Shown here piece after piece: positions 9,495 to 32,596 of a stretch of 34,868 nt of DNA. The stretch spans positions 1 to 34,868 of the forward strand of contig JAULBX010027683.1 in NCBI GenBank assembly GCA_032358255.1, read 5' to 3'. Below the pieces are notes generated by a model, which saw only the letters and a program-made list of their open reading frames with translations, did no database searches and had not been told where the DNA came from. The position numbers and the translations under genes were made by a program. Position 1 is the first letter of the stretch; each line of letters opens with the position of its first letter. The DNA comes from Heterotrichella gracilis (taxonomy: Eukaryota; Sar; Xanthophyceae; Tribonematales; Xanthonemataceae).

Positions 9495-10583
9495 TCACGT
9501 GCTCCTGCCCATCTCCTCCTTTGCCACTGCAATGGCTGACCGCACCGCGTGGTTTGGGAACAGGTGGCTGCGCTCCAGGGGCGCCCTCGTGACGGGGGAG
9601 GTAGTGTGGTGCGCCAGCCAGTCGTGCAGCGCAGCGGCCTCGTAGGTGTGCCCGCCAGATGTTCTCCCCATGTCCTGATTGTACTTGAATTTCCCCCCTT
9701 GATGGGCCATGCCTGGTGCTGACAGTGATGCCACTTTGGGTAACGAGCTGGCTCGCTGATTTCGGACACCGTCTCCCCCTGCCTGTGTTGACTTCCCCGC
9801 AACGACAGACGTACTCTCCTCCCCTTTCTGGTCGCGGGGGTGGTCAGTAGAAGCTGCCGCAGCGGGTCCCTCCCCAGGAGTTGATGGTTCCCCACCCCCT
9901 TGGATATCGCCACCACCACCACCACCTGCCACTGTCCCATCCCCCCCCCTGGCACCCACATTCCCCCTTGCCACAGCACCACCACGCACACCCCACCCAG
10001 GTGATGCACCACCAGGCTCAGCTGTAGACCCACTGGTTGCTGCACCACCCCCACCTCCATCCCCTGATCCAACGCCCACATTATCTCGAACCCCAGCAGC
10101 ACCAGCCACAGCTGAGGCACAAACCCTAAACCGTAAACCATTGGGCTCAGGCTCAGCCGATTGACCTTCTGTCGGTGCTGCCGCTGCTGCTGCTGCTGAT
10201 GCGCCGCCAGGCTCAGCTGTAGTTGTGGTGGCTGCTGCTGCACTGGACACATCTCCATCCCCAGATCTCACATCCACTTCCCCGGCAGCACAAGGCACAG
10301 CTGAGGCACCACGAGGCTTAGCTTATTGACCTGCTGCCAATGCTGCCGGTGCAGTTCCGCTGGCTGCTGCCCTGCCCCCACTTTGATCCCCTGACCCGAC
10401 GCCCACATCCTCCCCTGTCCCAGCAGCATCAGCCCTAGCTGAGACACCCGTTGACCCAGCCGATTGACTTTCTGACAGTGCCGCCGCTGCTGCTTCTACC
10501 CCCTGCCTTGCTTTCTTGGCAGTAATGTTTCTTAATTTGGCTGCCTCCCGCTCCCTGTGCAGCTCCTCCTCGCGATCAGAAGC
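9495..10583 (-). CDS. Low-complexity U-box protein, partial, in-frame TAA
   Basis: One minus-strand frame is open from 10583 to the TGA at 9495 except for a TAA at 10323-10325. The 5' block (86 codons) begins with a charged helix (EEELHREREAAKLRNITAKK) and becomes Ala/Gly/Ser-rich. The 3' block (275 codons) continues the same repeats (DVGVGSGD, AEPGGAS) and ends in a U-box-like segment: SGGHTYEAAALHDWL, then SPVTRAPLE and LFPNHAVRSAI. U-box proteins are E3 ubiquitin ligases. Only the second half of the fold is recognisable; the usual CPI...M.DPV first half is absent or very diverged. No start ATG was found, so 5' exons are missing. The TAA could sit in a short intron (the context cag|gtcaataag resembles a donor) or mark decay. 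No other in-frame stop is present. Confidence 0.45.
10140..10480 (-). repeat. GC-rich coding tandem repeats
   Basis: Segments around 10140-10215, 10290-10360 and 10430-10490 share cagcc/ctta gattgacctt-like words followed by gccgctgctgc. In protein they give repeated Ser-Gln-Ser-Ala, GVGSGD and AEPGGAS blocks. The in-frame TAA falls where other units have a TCG codon. Confidence 0.6.
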
Positions 10584-10692
10584 TCAGTAGGGGTCTCAGA
10601 GCGTGCCGTACAGCGGTTTAGTCCCAGAGGGCCAGTTGGCACCGCCTGCCTCCACAGCTCCCACACGTGGACCCCGCAGTTGGCACTCTGCG

Positions 10693-13600
10693 TCAGTGGT
10701 GGTAGGGCTCCCCCTTGAGTATTGTCCACCCCCTGTAGATCTGCTCCACCAGCACGACGTAGGCCACCTGGAGGCAGCACAGCACACATATAAAAACATA
10801 AAATTGGAGCACATATTGACCCGCGATAATGTAAGATATGTACAACAAAGAGGCACAGGTAAATTATCCTGTGATCACTGTTAAGTTTTTTTGCAGGTAG
10901 CCTCGATTCAAATCCAACAGTTTATTTACAGTAATGTCCACGCCCTGTAGATCTGCTCCACCAGCACCACGTAGGCCACCTGGATCCAGCACAGCACTCA
11001 TAAACAAAATGTAAAAAAGGAGCACATTGACCTGTGATAATTTGTATAAAAGACCTTAACGACAAAGGAGCCCAGGCAATTTGTCCTGTGATGGAATTAT
11101 AAGAACTTTTACAGGGAGCCTCAATTCAAATCCAACTGTTTATTTAACTTTAATCCCGTTAGTTGTTTATGCCACATTGGATCGGATTCAATTGCTTTGT
11201 TTATGTTAAATTGCACCAACTTTGCCAGCCGGATGGTGCCATGATGAAACATGGCATGTTACATCCCCCATTTCCCCTATGTATCATCCCAACCTGGTGG
11301 TTGAGCACCAGGTTTGACGACCGAATGGTCCCATGCGCCTACAGTACCCCATGGTATAATCCCTACCTGGTAGCTGGGAAACATGTTAACAGATGGTGGG
11401 ATGCGCCCGCTATATAGATGACATCAATGCTGTGCTATGTAGGTGACACGATGCAACATATTATCCTCACCTGGTAGTTGAGCACGAGGTTTGAAAGCCT
11501 GATGGTGTCATGCGCCCTCTATAGATAACATCAATAATGTCACATGATACAAGGTCACGTGACTCATGCGACATGATGCAGTACATCATCCTCACCTGAT
11601 GATTGAGTACCAGGTTTGAAAGCCTAATGGTGTCATGCGCCCTCTGGCGGACCTCGGGGCTGTGGCCATAGGGGCCGCCTATGCAGAAGGTGAGGCCGCT
11701 GGCGCCCCCATCCCCAGCCTGCGCCAAGGAGTGAAAGAACCGTTTCAAAACCCCCAAACCCTAAACCAATCCTAGTATCCAAATCATGGTGCGGAAGCCA
11801 TCTAATACATATAGAGGCCCAGCTCACAGCCTCAAGCGTTGATAGGGTTAAGGGTTCAGGGGAGGAAGGAGCACGGCCTGGCATGCACCACTGGAGTGTT
11901 GCAACTGTGAATTCACCTACCTACCCAGCCATGACGGCATTGGAGTACCTGCTCTGCCCATGAGGCAACACCCACCCACCTCAGCTATAGAGTGCAGTAG
12001 GTACATGGTCACGTGGCACCACTTTAAACCCTAAACCTCCAACCCCCACCCCCCACCCCTAAACCAACGCCCCACCTCAGCGATAATGTCCGCCACTTGT
12101 TCCGAGGTGACGTTCCTCCCCCGCTCATCCAGCAATATGATGCGCTCCCCTGAACCAAGCAGCTTCACTACCTGCAGGGAGGGGAGGGCAGATTAGGGTG
12201 TAGGGTTTAAGGTTCCTCCCCCGCTCATCCAGCAATATGATGCGCTCCCCTGGGCCAAGCAGCTTGACTACCTGCAGGCAGTGTGAAGCATGCATTAGGG
12301 ATTAGAGTTTAGGATTCAAGGTTGGCTCTCAGCAGGGATGGAAGTTCTGCCGTGCAGCGGTCAGCATTCTGAAACTGCCCAGGCATGCCACGGCATGCTA
12401 TACACCCATCGGAATAGGCGTCGCCATTAATGTCGCCCACGAACACAAAATATACTGTCCCCCATGCCATCTTCCCTCACCCACCAATCCTATCCCCGTT
12501 GTTCCTACCTTCTCCCCCTCCCCTGCAATCGCCACCTCCACCACGCTCGCCCTCTTAGGGTTTGGCTTGATCTGCACTTCGCTGAACTTGGTGTACCGCT
12601 GGACCTTGGCAACCCACTCATCTGGAAGCAAACAAACAATTGTAGGCAGGGGACAAGGGTGCTGTATGGGCTGCTATCGAGCGAGTTGCACCGACAAGCC
12701 CGTGCCAGGTCGCTAAGGGTTTAGGGTTTAGGGTTTGGGAGACAGGATGCCACATTAGAGTTGGAGATGGTTAGCTGCCCCAGCATGCTGCTAAGAAAGT
12801 GTGCCGGCACCGATACTGGTCTAGCCTACTTGCAGCAAAACTGGCGAAACCCCACCTTCCCGCAGCCAGGTAGTCCTGGCCACATATCTGGCCATGCCCC
12901 ACTGGAGCTGCGTGAAAACATAATTTACACTAAAACCCCAGACCCTACCTGCCTTGCACATGCTGCCGCCTTGAATAACCCCTTCGCAAAAGCTCAAAAA
13001 CAGGTTGCTGGGCACGCAAAAACCTAGACCCCACCTGCCATGGGCGCAGCCCCTTTGGCGCTCCCCCTGTGACTGTCACAACCCTGATGGGGTACCACAT
13101 GCAACAGGCGCTTGCGGGACACAATCCCTCTCTGAAGCTGCAGCGTTACCCTAATGCATACATCCCCAACACCTAGACCCTACCTGCCATGAGCGCAGCC
13201 CCCTTGGAGTTCCCCTTTGTGACTGTCACCACCCTGATGGGTACCGCACGCACCGCACGCGCCAGGCGCTTGCGCTCGCCCCCTGCCGCCGCAGTTGGGC
13301 CACCGCTGAAACCCTGGACACCGGCAATTACCCTAGCAACGGCGCCCCTGGTGCACCACAGGACGGGGTTTGACAGCGCACACTTGCGCTAGGCAGGCGG
13401 GGTTGGATACGGGTGCCAATTGCGTGTGGCTTATCAACCTGGATGCAGAAGCCTCGTGGTTTGCTTGGGACTGCTGCCCTGTATACCCTGGACCCATGGA
13501 AGGGCTATGACCCATGGAAGGGCGTCCCCGATGCACTGTTTGGCAGCGCACACTTGGTGCTAGGCAGGCGGGGTTGATGTGGGTATAGAGCAGTGTGCAC

Positions 13601-14404
13601 ACATGTGGCCACGTAGGCAATACCTTTTGCATGCGATGGCAGCTGTATGACGGCACACATGCATGGCCATGCCTGCCCCCAGCGCCTGCAATGGGATGCT
13701 CCCACACAAAGTTGGGTGGCCTGACGTCCTAAGGTGCTGTATGTTCAAGAATACTTATGCATCGTCACCCTGAATTTGAGATATAAAAGCAATTTGACCT
13801 CTTCCTCCAGTAGCATTCATGGCATGCCCCAATGCCCAGGGGGTGCATGCATGGTAAAGATGTTACTGTTGGTACTGCAGGGTACTGAGTACGCAATTAA
13901 CTGCAAGTATGTGAACAATAAGGCAGAATAGGTACGCGCAGTGCTGCCAGTGTAAGCAACGACTACAGCAGCCGAGTGAAGAGGTGGCTGGAGTTGCCAA
14001 ACATACCTAGGCAGGTACGTGCTGTGCTTAGTACAGGTGCTGCTGCAACCACCGTCGTGTCTAAACCCTAAGTTAGGAACACCACTGCCACCACTAAGAC
14101 CACCACCACCACTGGCTGCGACGCCCCTGTTGAATGTGGGGCGTGAGTTCGTTCCCCACCACCGGTTGGCCTTTCCTATTCCCTCCTCGTGTGGCCTCAA
14201 TGCCAAGTTTCACCCCTTGTATGCAGCTGAAACCCCACAAATCTTCCTCACGATCTTCCGTGGAAGCCTTGCTTTCGACAAGTCCTGCGCACTTGTGCTG
14301 CGGGCTCTGGCTGGAACGCTGACCAAGGTGTTACCAGTGGCTAATTCCAACGTTAAAGAGGGATACCCTAGGAAACAGCATACTTCTGTTGCGTGAGCCG
14401 TCAT
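10693..14404 (-). CDS. rlmH: RlmH/YbeA-type rRNA pseudouridine methyltransferase
   Basis: Exons (minus): 14214-14404, 13184-13305, 12509-12621, 12076-12171, 11596-11718, 10693-10767 (TGA); 239 codons plus stop, phases agree. Core motifs match RlmH in order: IRVVTVTKGNSKGA, EWVAKVQRYTKFSEVQIKPN, GERIILLDERGRNVTSEQ, FCIGGPYGHSPEV, RLSNLVLNHQ, VLVEQIYRGWTILKGEPYHH. RlmH is a SPOUT-fold, SAM-dependent methyltransferase that modifies the pseudouridine in 23S rRNA helix 69. A nuclear copy is expected to act on organelle ribosomes. The first exon encodes an Ala/Ser/Arg-rich leader (PARARSTSAQDLSKARLPRK) that suits a transit peptide. That exon is my least certain call; the other five are firm. The terminal exon and three others have copies in adjacent introns. 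Confidence 0.85.
10926..11150 (-). repeat. Tandem duplication including the RlmH last exon
   Basis: About 210 bp starting upstream of the real last exon repeats 10717-10925. It includes a second VAYVVLVEQIYR exon (10926-10979) with its acceptor. Flanking words such as ggagcacat, cctgtgat and agcctc.attcaaatccaac also recur. The extra exon reads VAYVVLVEQIYRAWTLL then TAA, so it lacks the GEPYHH end. Confidence 0.85.
11277..11525 (-). repeat. Three decayed copies of an RlmH exon end
   Basis: Copies at about 11290-11340, 11364-11405 and 11470-11523 resemble 11589-11645: ctcacctg.t..ttgag, ccaggtttgaaagcc, atggtgtcatgcgccctct. The nearest copy is the best preserved. Confidence 0.75.
12212..12283 (-). 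repeat. Near-perfect copy of RlmH exon start
   Basis: Copies 12111-12181, including cctcccccgctcatccagca, atatgatgcgctcccctg and the acceptor side. Only a few substitutions separate them. Confidence 0.9.
12713..12739. repeat. Telomere-like TTTAGGG tract
   Basis: Three or four GGGTTTAGGG units lie in the RlmH intron 12622-13183. Confidence 0.85.
13035..13113 (-). repeat. Copy of the PIRVVTVTKG exon end plus donor
   Basis: Aligns with 13184-13260: ctgccatg.gcgcagcccc, tgtgactgtcac, accctgatggg. Base losses shift its frame, so it is not usable as an exon. Confidence 0.8.
13341..13585. repeat. Tandem copies with 170-bp spacing in RlmH intron 1
   Basis: cagcgcacacttg and gctaggcaggcggggttg occur at 13374-13407 and again at 13544-13577. 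No exon is recognised in either. Confidence 0.75.
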
Positions 14405-15264
14405 CCAAGCATTGCCTGCGAGCTGGCGGGAGGGCCTCTCAGGCAGTACCTGGTCGCGGAGCGCTGCATGGACGCGATGACACGAAATACAGCGCCATCT
14501 CGGCAGTCAATTACCTGAAAGGTGAGCTAGAACTTTATTGTCGGCACGGCGTGTGACCAATTGCGCAACCCACGGCCATCCAAGTGGTGGCAAGGTGTGT
14601 ACAGCACCTGTCAACTGGGCGCTGTAGGGCTGCCCTGCCCTCGTCATATTGTTCCATTCTTTCGCACGGCACGGTTCTATTCCTTCCATCGTAACTCACG
14701 CTGCGTAGGAAGCATACGGTCTTGCACGGTGTTTGGAAGGTGAACCTCTTCCTGCCACGAGTGGTAAAGCACAGCCCAGACTGAGGGCCCACAGCCGTAT
14801 TTTAGTGCTGCGTTTGGGTTCACGATCAGATCTGAGGTGGGGAACGTAACGGGGGAAACCCAAATGGCTCGAACTTGGCCCATTTCACACGTGTTGGCCC
14901 TCACAGCCTGTCGAGTGGTTGATGGGTACCCACAGAAACACTAGGCCCGGGGTAACCTGGTATACCACTAGGTGGTTGGGTGGGTATCCAAACTGCTGTT
15001 ATCATCTCACACCACTACGCAGCCAAGAGCTCACAGTTAGAAGCAGACCATAGTCTGCCTTGTGGTGGTTATCCAGCCCACTATCTCAGGCTTGATTGTG
15101 CCCTGGGGTTGAGAGCGAGAGTATAGCGTTGCGGCCATTGCTTGTGCGTTTATCCTCCTTGTGGCCCTTGCCTGCAGGTGTGTTGTGTAAGGGGCTAGTC
15201 CCTATCAACACCCTGCCACAACCTTGCTCATCGCAGAAGGGCTGTGGCAAACCCCCCGGTCAAC
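14405..15264. promoter_or_regulatory. Divergent intergenic region, RlmH / LOV kinase
   Basis: About 860 bp separate the two putative start codons, which point away from each other. A CACGTG (G-box core) lies at 14888-14893. A cag acceptor-like site at 15234-15236 means the kinase could have an upstream 5' exon. No other gene is seen. Confidence 0.45.
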
Positions 15265-27795
<12,531 letters not shown>

Positions 27796-27819
<24 letters not shown>

Positions 27820-28187
27820 CCGCCAGTGGCCCTCATGGCATCATGTGGTGTCGCGAGGACAGCCAATGGCAGCATGCTATCTGGAACAGCCATTTGACAG
27901 CTTCAGTACCCACTGGCAGCGCGCCATCTGGCACAGCCTAGCAGGCAGCAGGCGTTGGAAGCGCGCTAATCGAGATTGCCTGGGGAATAAACAGAGAGGT
28001 GCCAGCATGCCACCTGGCAGGCACCAGCCAATGGCAGCACGCCACTTGGCAGTGCCTGGGGAGCCACAGCATGTCGAATGGCAGGGATGGCGCCACAAAA
28101 ACGCTTGTTATGAGGCAATAGCCAACTGCAGCCCGCAGCTTGGCAGTCCAGGGCCTCGATCCAATGGCGGCACGCCACCTGGCAGGG
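27796..28187 (+). repeat. AATGGCAGCACGCCACCTGG-type repeat array
   Basis: About six diverged units lie at 27796, 27863, 27911, 28004-28065, 28120 and 28161. The first overlaps the last codons and stop of the LOV kinase. The array continues through its presumed 3' UTR. Confidence 0.65.
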
Positions 28188-30503
28188 GGTTGGGCCAGGT
28201 GGTTAAATTTTATAGCACAGTCTTTTGCGCATCAGACCACGAGATTTTTCAGGGAGGGGGGGAGACGTATTGGGGGGGATGGGAAGTGGGGAGTGGGGTT
28301 GGGGGGGTTGGGGGGGGTATTCGCATGTTGGTGGGCAATGCCTGCTTGTAGAGTGGAGTGGGGTAGGAGTGAATTGATGCATTGCAATTAAGGGCGTTTT
28401 ATCAGCCCTCATGTAGAGCGAAGCAGTTTTCGCAGGACAATTGGGGCGCCCCAATCCGAGCCTTTGGCGCTTGGGGGATGCCCAATAAGGGGGGGGAGAG
28501 GGGGCTATCAATGATAGCGCATTGCTCCTGTATGTGCCACGCTGGTTTCCAAACACGGATTTAGGCACTTATACATATACAGTGAGCGGTGGTGGGCAAG
28601 TCACAAGGGGTAGGCTTTCTTACTGGCTCATGGCATCAACACACACACATGCAACTTGCTTGAAGCTTGCATGTGGCACAAAGTGCGCTAGCTATGAGCC
28701 GTCTCATATGGACCAGGCAACATCTTGGTCTTCAAAACGCATGCACGTTCATAAGTTAAGAGTTTTTTTTGTGTCACTTTTTCATGGACGCAACCCTACA
28801 AACCGTTAGCGCGTGGACTATACTTTATGCGCATCCACTTGTGCTGCACCTAGTTCAATCATAGCACTGCATTTTGAAAATGTGGGGCCACATCTGAACC
28901 TGCAACTTGGCCTGTTGTCAGCAGTGGCATATGTGAGAGATTACTTTTCCTCGTTGTTTCAAGTTGACTCGAATGGCGCCTGGCTTTGTCAAAGAGCGAG
29001 ATGGTGCCTGACTTTGTCTAACAAAATGGTTGACCCTTAAATGGGCCCGGTGTTAAAATCTGTAGCAGCATCTTCAGTGAGTCACAAACCGGTTAGTTTG
29101 CATGTACTGTACTGAGGGCAAACCCTGGTAGCCTACGGGTCATCCCACCGCTCACATGTGGTGTCAGATCATTTGACAGGTTTTTGTGAGTAGGTGGTAT
29201 TAAGCAAGAGTATTTTTTTATTAGCAAGCCTAAGATTGGCATATCGTGCTCCACAGGTTGCTGCCCACCCTGTTTGTGCTTTCAACATCGCTGGACCAGG
29301 TTGGTAGTGGGCCGCCTTGTTGGGGGCGGTTATGTTCCTTGCTGTCTTTCTGCTGTACGCCGCAAGGAGTGGGTAGCAGCCCCACTGCACTCCCCTCTGG
29401 TTCAATGTCGCACTGCAGTGGCACGAATTTGCATAGCGCAAGCTTGCTTGTTTTTCCTGTCACAGTGGTGTGGTGGGCTTGTCACAACTCCAGTGATAAT
29501 GTACTGCCAAGTGTGGAAATTTCCAGTCCTGGCGCTGCACCGCCTCACCTGCTGTCAATTGCTCAGACATCAACTCGAATACTGGGTACCTACCTAGGTG
29601 CATCATGTTCGGAACTGGTGCATGAACTGGTGCATGAACCCATCTCGCTGGGCTAGGCAGGGAAGCTTTTATGCAGCATGGAAGGGGTGGCTGGGTCAGC
29701 TGCCCAGAAATGTATGCAAGCTGAAGGTGGTTTCCTAGATGCTACACCCCTAGGGTTTGCTCCACCAGACAAGGGACTACTGCATGATGCATCCAACTCA
29801 TGCATCCAATTCATGCATTGGTATCCACTGGAATGAGGGATGCATGCATGCATTGCATGCATTGGAATGAGAAATACGAGCACCAAGAGGTGGCGCGCCT
29901 CGGCGGGGTAAACGAGCACAGTGTATTTGCGTAGACACTGTGGTAAAGGTGCAATCAACTGGTAAAGGTGCAACCAACTGACAGCACCCAAACGGAAGCA
30001 CTTCAGCTGTGCCACTTCTTGGAATGCACGAACTCTGACCCTGACTATGTGTACATAGGCATTGCCACAAAACATTTTCGTGTATTACCGCGCTCTGTAT
30101 CGGAACAGCACTGGAAGCACCAGTAAAACAAGCATTTTCGAGAGCACTCCCAACATACTTGGCTCTGGAAGTGGTATGCACATCAACCACTGTGTCCACA
30201 CCTGAAGGGTCCACCGGTTGCCATAGCGTATACCAAACCCTTGACGGGGGCAAGCAAGCCAATGCAGCCTCTGTGTTCATTTTCACTGCAGAAAGAACGT
30301 GGTGGGCTGACCACTACCTCACAGCCAGGACTCCTGAACATTGCCAGTCTGTGACTTGCCAGGTGGGTGCACTCGGGGGTGCACTTCTGCTCTTTTTGGG
30401 AGTCCTAGCACCCAGGGCAGTTGTTCCCAACCACAAGTTCCTTAAAGTTACTGCCACTGACTGTTAACTTGCTCTGCAGCGCGCAACCAGCCGTGCTTGT
30501 GGC
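28188..30503. other. 2.3 kb with no recognised gene
   Basis: Contains a G-run tract (28248-28320), ATGCAT palindromes (29783-29880) and several short open frames without recognisable domains. It should include the kinase 3' end and the F-box gene promoter. A cag acceptor-like site just before 30480 allows a 5' UTR intron. Confidence 0.5.
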
Positions 30504-31949
30504 ATGGCGGGCAGAACTCCCCTGCACATCCACGACCTGCCAGACGGCTGCCTCGCCAACATATTTGCCCAACTAGACCAGCAACGGACGTGGCAGCACT
30601 GTGGCACCACAGCCCAGCTGGCCCTGGTGTGTTCCAAGTGGCAGGACCTGCTGCAAGGCCCCAGCGCTGTGTGGGCCACCATCAACCTCGAGCCTCCACA
30701 CTACCCCAACCCATACAGGGTGGCACTACTGCTTGCTTGGTTGCGAAGCAGGCTGCCTGGCACCCACAGCCTGACTATAAGGCCAGGTACTGAGTTGTGG
30801 ACCCCCCAGGCTTGTCAACAGCTGCTGGCGGATCTGAACCCAGCTGTGCTCCAGTCGCTGCAAGGGCTGGCGCTTTTCCCACCACTTAACATCGCAGACA
30901 GTTGCAGGCAGCTTGGCGCGCTGACTCGCCTCACTCACCTTGAGCTGAGCACTGAGGTGCCCAGCATGGGTGCGCTCCACACCTTCACTCAGCTGTCCAC
31001 CCTGACCCAGCTCAGGCACCTGGACATCATAGTGTGGCACAATAAGCGGCTGGTCACTCCCCACCTCCCCTACCTGCCCAGCGTCACAACCCTGTGGGGT
31101 AAGTTCATGCTGGACGAGGAAACTGTGGCCAGCTAGCCCAGCCTTCAGCGCTGCAGCTTGGAGCTACACACCTATGGAAGCTGCGTGGGGCCCTGTTCAG
31201 TCCCAGCCAACCTGTACCAGCTCACTTCCCTCACCAGCCTCGCCATCGAAACAAACGTCTGGACGCCTGTGCGGTTCCCAGCCAGCTGCTTCCCCTCCTC
31301 GCTGGTGGACCTCCAGCTGTGCAGAAGCATGATCGAGGTCGATCAGAGTCAAATGGTTCAAGGGGAGGAGGGTTTACCATCGCTCCTGCCAGCCATCGCC
31401 CTGTTCCGCAACCTGCGCAAGCTGGTGGTGGTGAACTTTCCCACCACAGATATGGGCGCCGTAGTATCAAGTCTCACACACCTGGAGGAGCTTGGAGTCA
31501 CACACAACCTGGCGGTGCAAGAGGTGTTCATCATTCCAGCCATGCCCAATCTGACCAAGCTGACATTGACGGGTGTTGATGGCCATATTGAGAACTACAA
31601 CCGCAGGCTGCACAGGTTTTTGTTCCCCATGCCCCACCAGATGCACCCAGACCTGCGTTGCTGCTGGTATGACCCTGCATACACAAGTGAAGAGGAAGGA
31701 ATAGGCGGCATTCGGCCCATATACCCTTTCCCGAACGTCACAATTACCCTACAGGGCAGCTGGGGAAGGTACACGTTGCAGCGAGCTGCCCAGCCAGCCA
31801 ACTCCGATTATTTACGCTATACTATCAGCTGTGATCAGGGGTTTACAAATGAGGGTGAGGAGGGGTTTCCTAGGCAGCTGGGGGATCCAGGGGACAATGC
31901 TGGGCAGGCTGAGGAGTACGCCTGTGCCAAGGCATGGTTGATGAGGTAG
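30504..31949 (+). CDS. F-box/leucine-rich protein with in-frame TAG
   Basis: One frame runs from ATG 30504 to TAG 31947-31949 (481 codons) and is interrupted only by TAG 31134-31136 at codon 211. Residues about 8-60 form an F-box (HIHDLPDGCLANIF, LALVCSKWQDLL, VWATINLE); F-box proteins recruit substrates to SCF ubiquitin ligases. Leucine-rich segments follow on both sides of the TAG: LGALTRLTHLEL, LTQLRHLDIIVW, then LYQLTSLTSLAIE, LFRNLRKLVVVNFP, SLTHLEELGV, MPNLTKLTL. The sequence across the stop reads ETVAS-stop-PSLQRCSLEL, so coding evidently continued. A gtaagt lies at 31099, but every nearby AG acceptor gives an intron that breaks the frame. Possible readings: a recent null allele, a 210-residue truncated product, or readthrough. 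The substrate is unknown. Confidence 0.7.
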
Positions 31950-32142
31950 GCACGGTTAAGACCAGTTGGGACTGATGATGATTATCATATCGTTGAATCA
32001 GATTGGTGATTTATTTATTACAACCATACTGGCTGACAATGTCACAGTGGCAGTTTGATCCGCAACATTTGCATCTGTGTTACATAAAATCACTGATGTG
32101 GTGGCATATCAGAACGGTTGGCGTCATAACGACGCACTCCCA

Positions 32143-32147
32143 TGTAA
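32143..32147 (+). terminator. Candidate TGTAA poly(A) signal for the F-box gene
   Basis: TGTAA lies about 195 nt after the final TAG. On the other strand TGTAA also occurs at 32080-32084 and 32018-32022, which could serve the convergent GEX1-like gene. Confidence 0.4.
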
Positions 32148-32329
32148 TGCATGATGTGCAAATATCTCTCACAAGTGTCACTCGGCAACTTCAACCAAGA
32201 GCTTCAATCAATTCCCTGCGCCTAGTGTAGGCAGAGAACAGTCCACATCCCACCAATCTTGCCAGGAGGTATGGCGCAAAACAAGGAGTTTGGTCCAGCA
32301 AGAAGCTTTAAATCCACCAGCTCTTAACT

Positions 32330-32452
32330 CTGAAGTGGGTACCCCTCCACCAGCACCACACCACACCCAACCCAATCCCAGCAGCATGCTACCCCTCGGC
32401 AGCACTGCCACTTGGAGCGCCTAGAGGGCGCTGCTGCTTGGCGCTCTAGCTG
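32330..32452 (-). repeat. Copy of the GEX1-like gene's 3' end
   Basis: Aligns with about 32550-32655: ccctccac.agcaccacacc, cagcagcat.ctacccctc, ggcgctgc.gcttggcgct. The real last exon begins at 32597, so the copy covers the end of the coding sequence and its 3' flank. Confidence 0.8.
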
Positions 32453-32596
32453 CGCTTCACGTATGTTTTGCAGATCACGGCCGCTGCCCTCCACCAACAA
32501 CTTGGAGCAAGCGGCTCTAAATCCATCGTGACAGCTCCCATACGAGTATCCCTCCACAAGCACCAGCACCACACCCAACTCCTCCACAGCAGCATT

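Noticed and set aside
9495-10767. RlmH and the U-box segment as one fusion gene
   Set aside because: The RlmH frame ends in the family-typical PYHH and a TGA at 10693, and no splice path into the U-box frame was found.
29246-29656. 136-residue plus-strand open frame
   Set aside because: No domain, no supporting neighbours, Cys/Ser/Pro-rich composition as expected of chance frames in this GC-rich DNA.
31099-31148. 50-nt intron that would remove the F-box gene TAG
   Set aside because: gtaagt and cag are present, but 50 nt is not a multiple of three and shifts out of the leucine-rich frame; other AGs nearby also break the frame.
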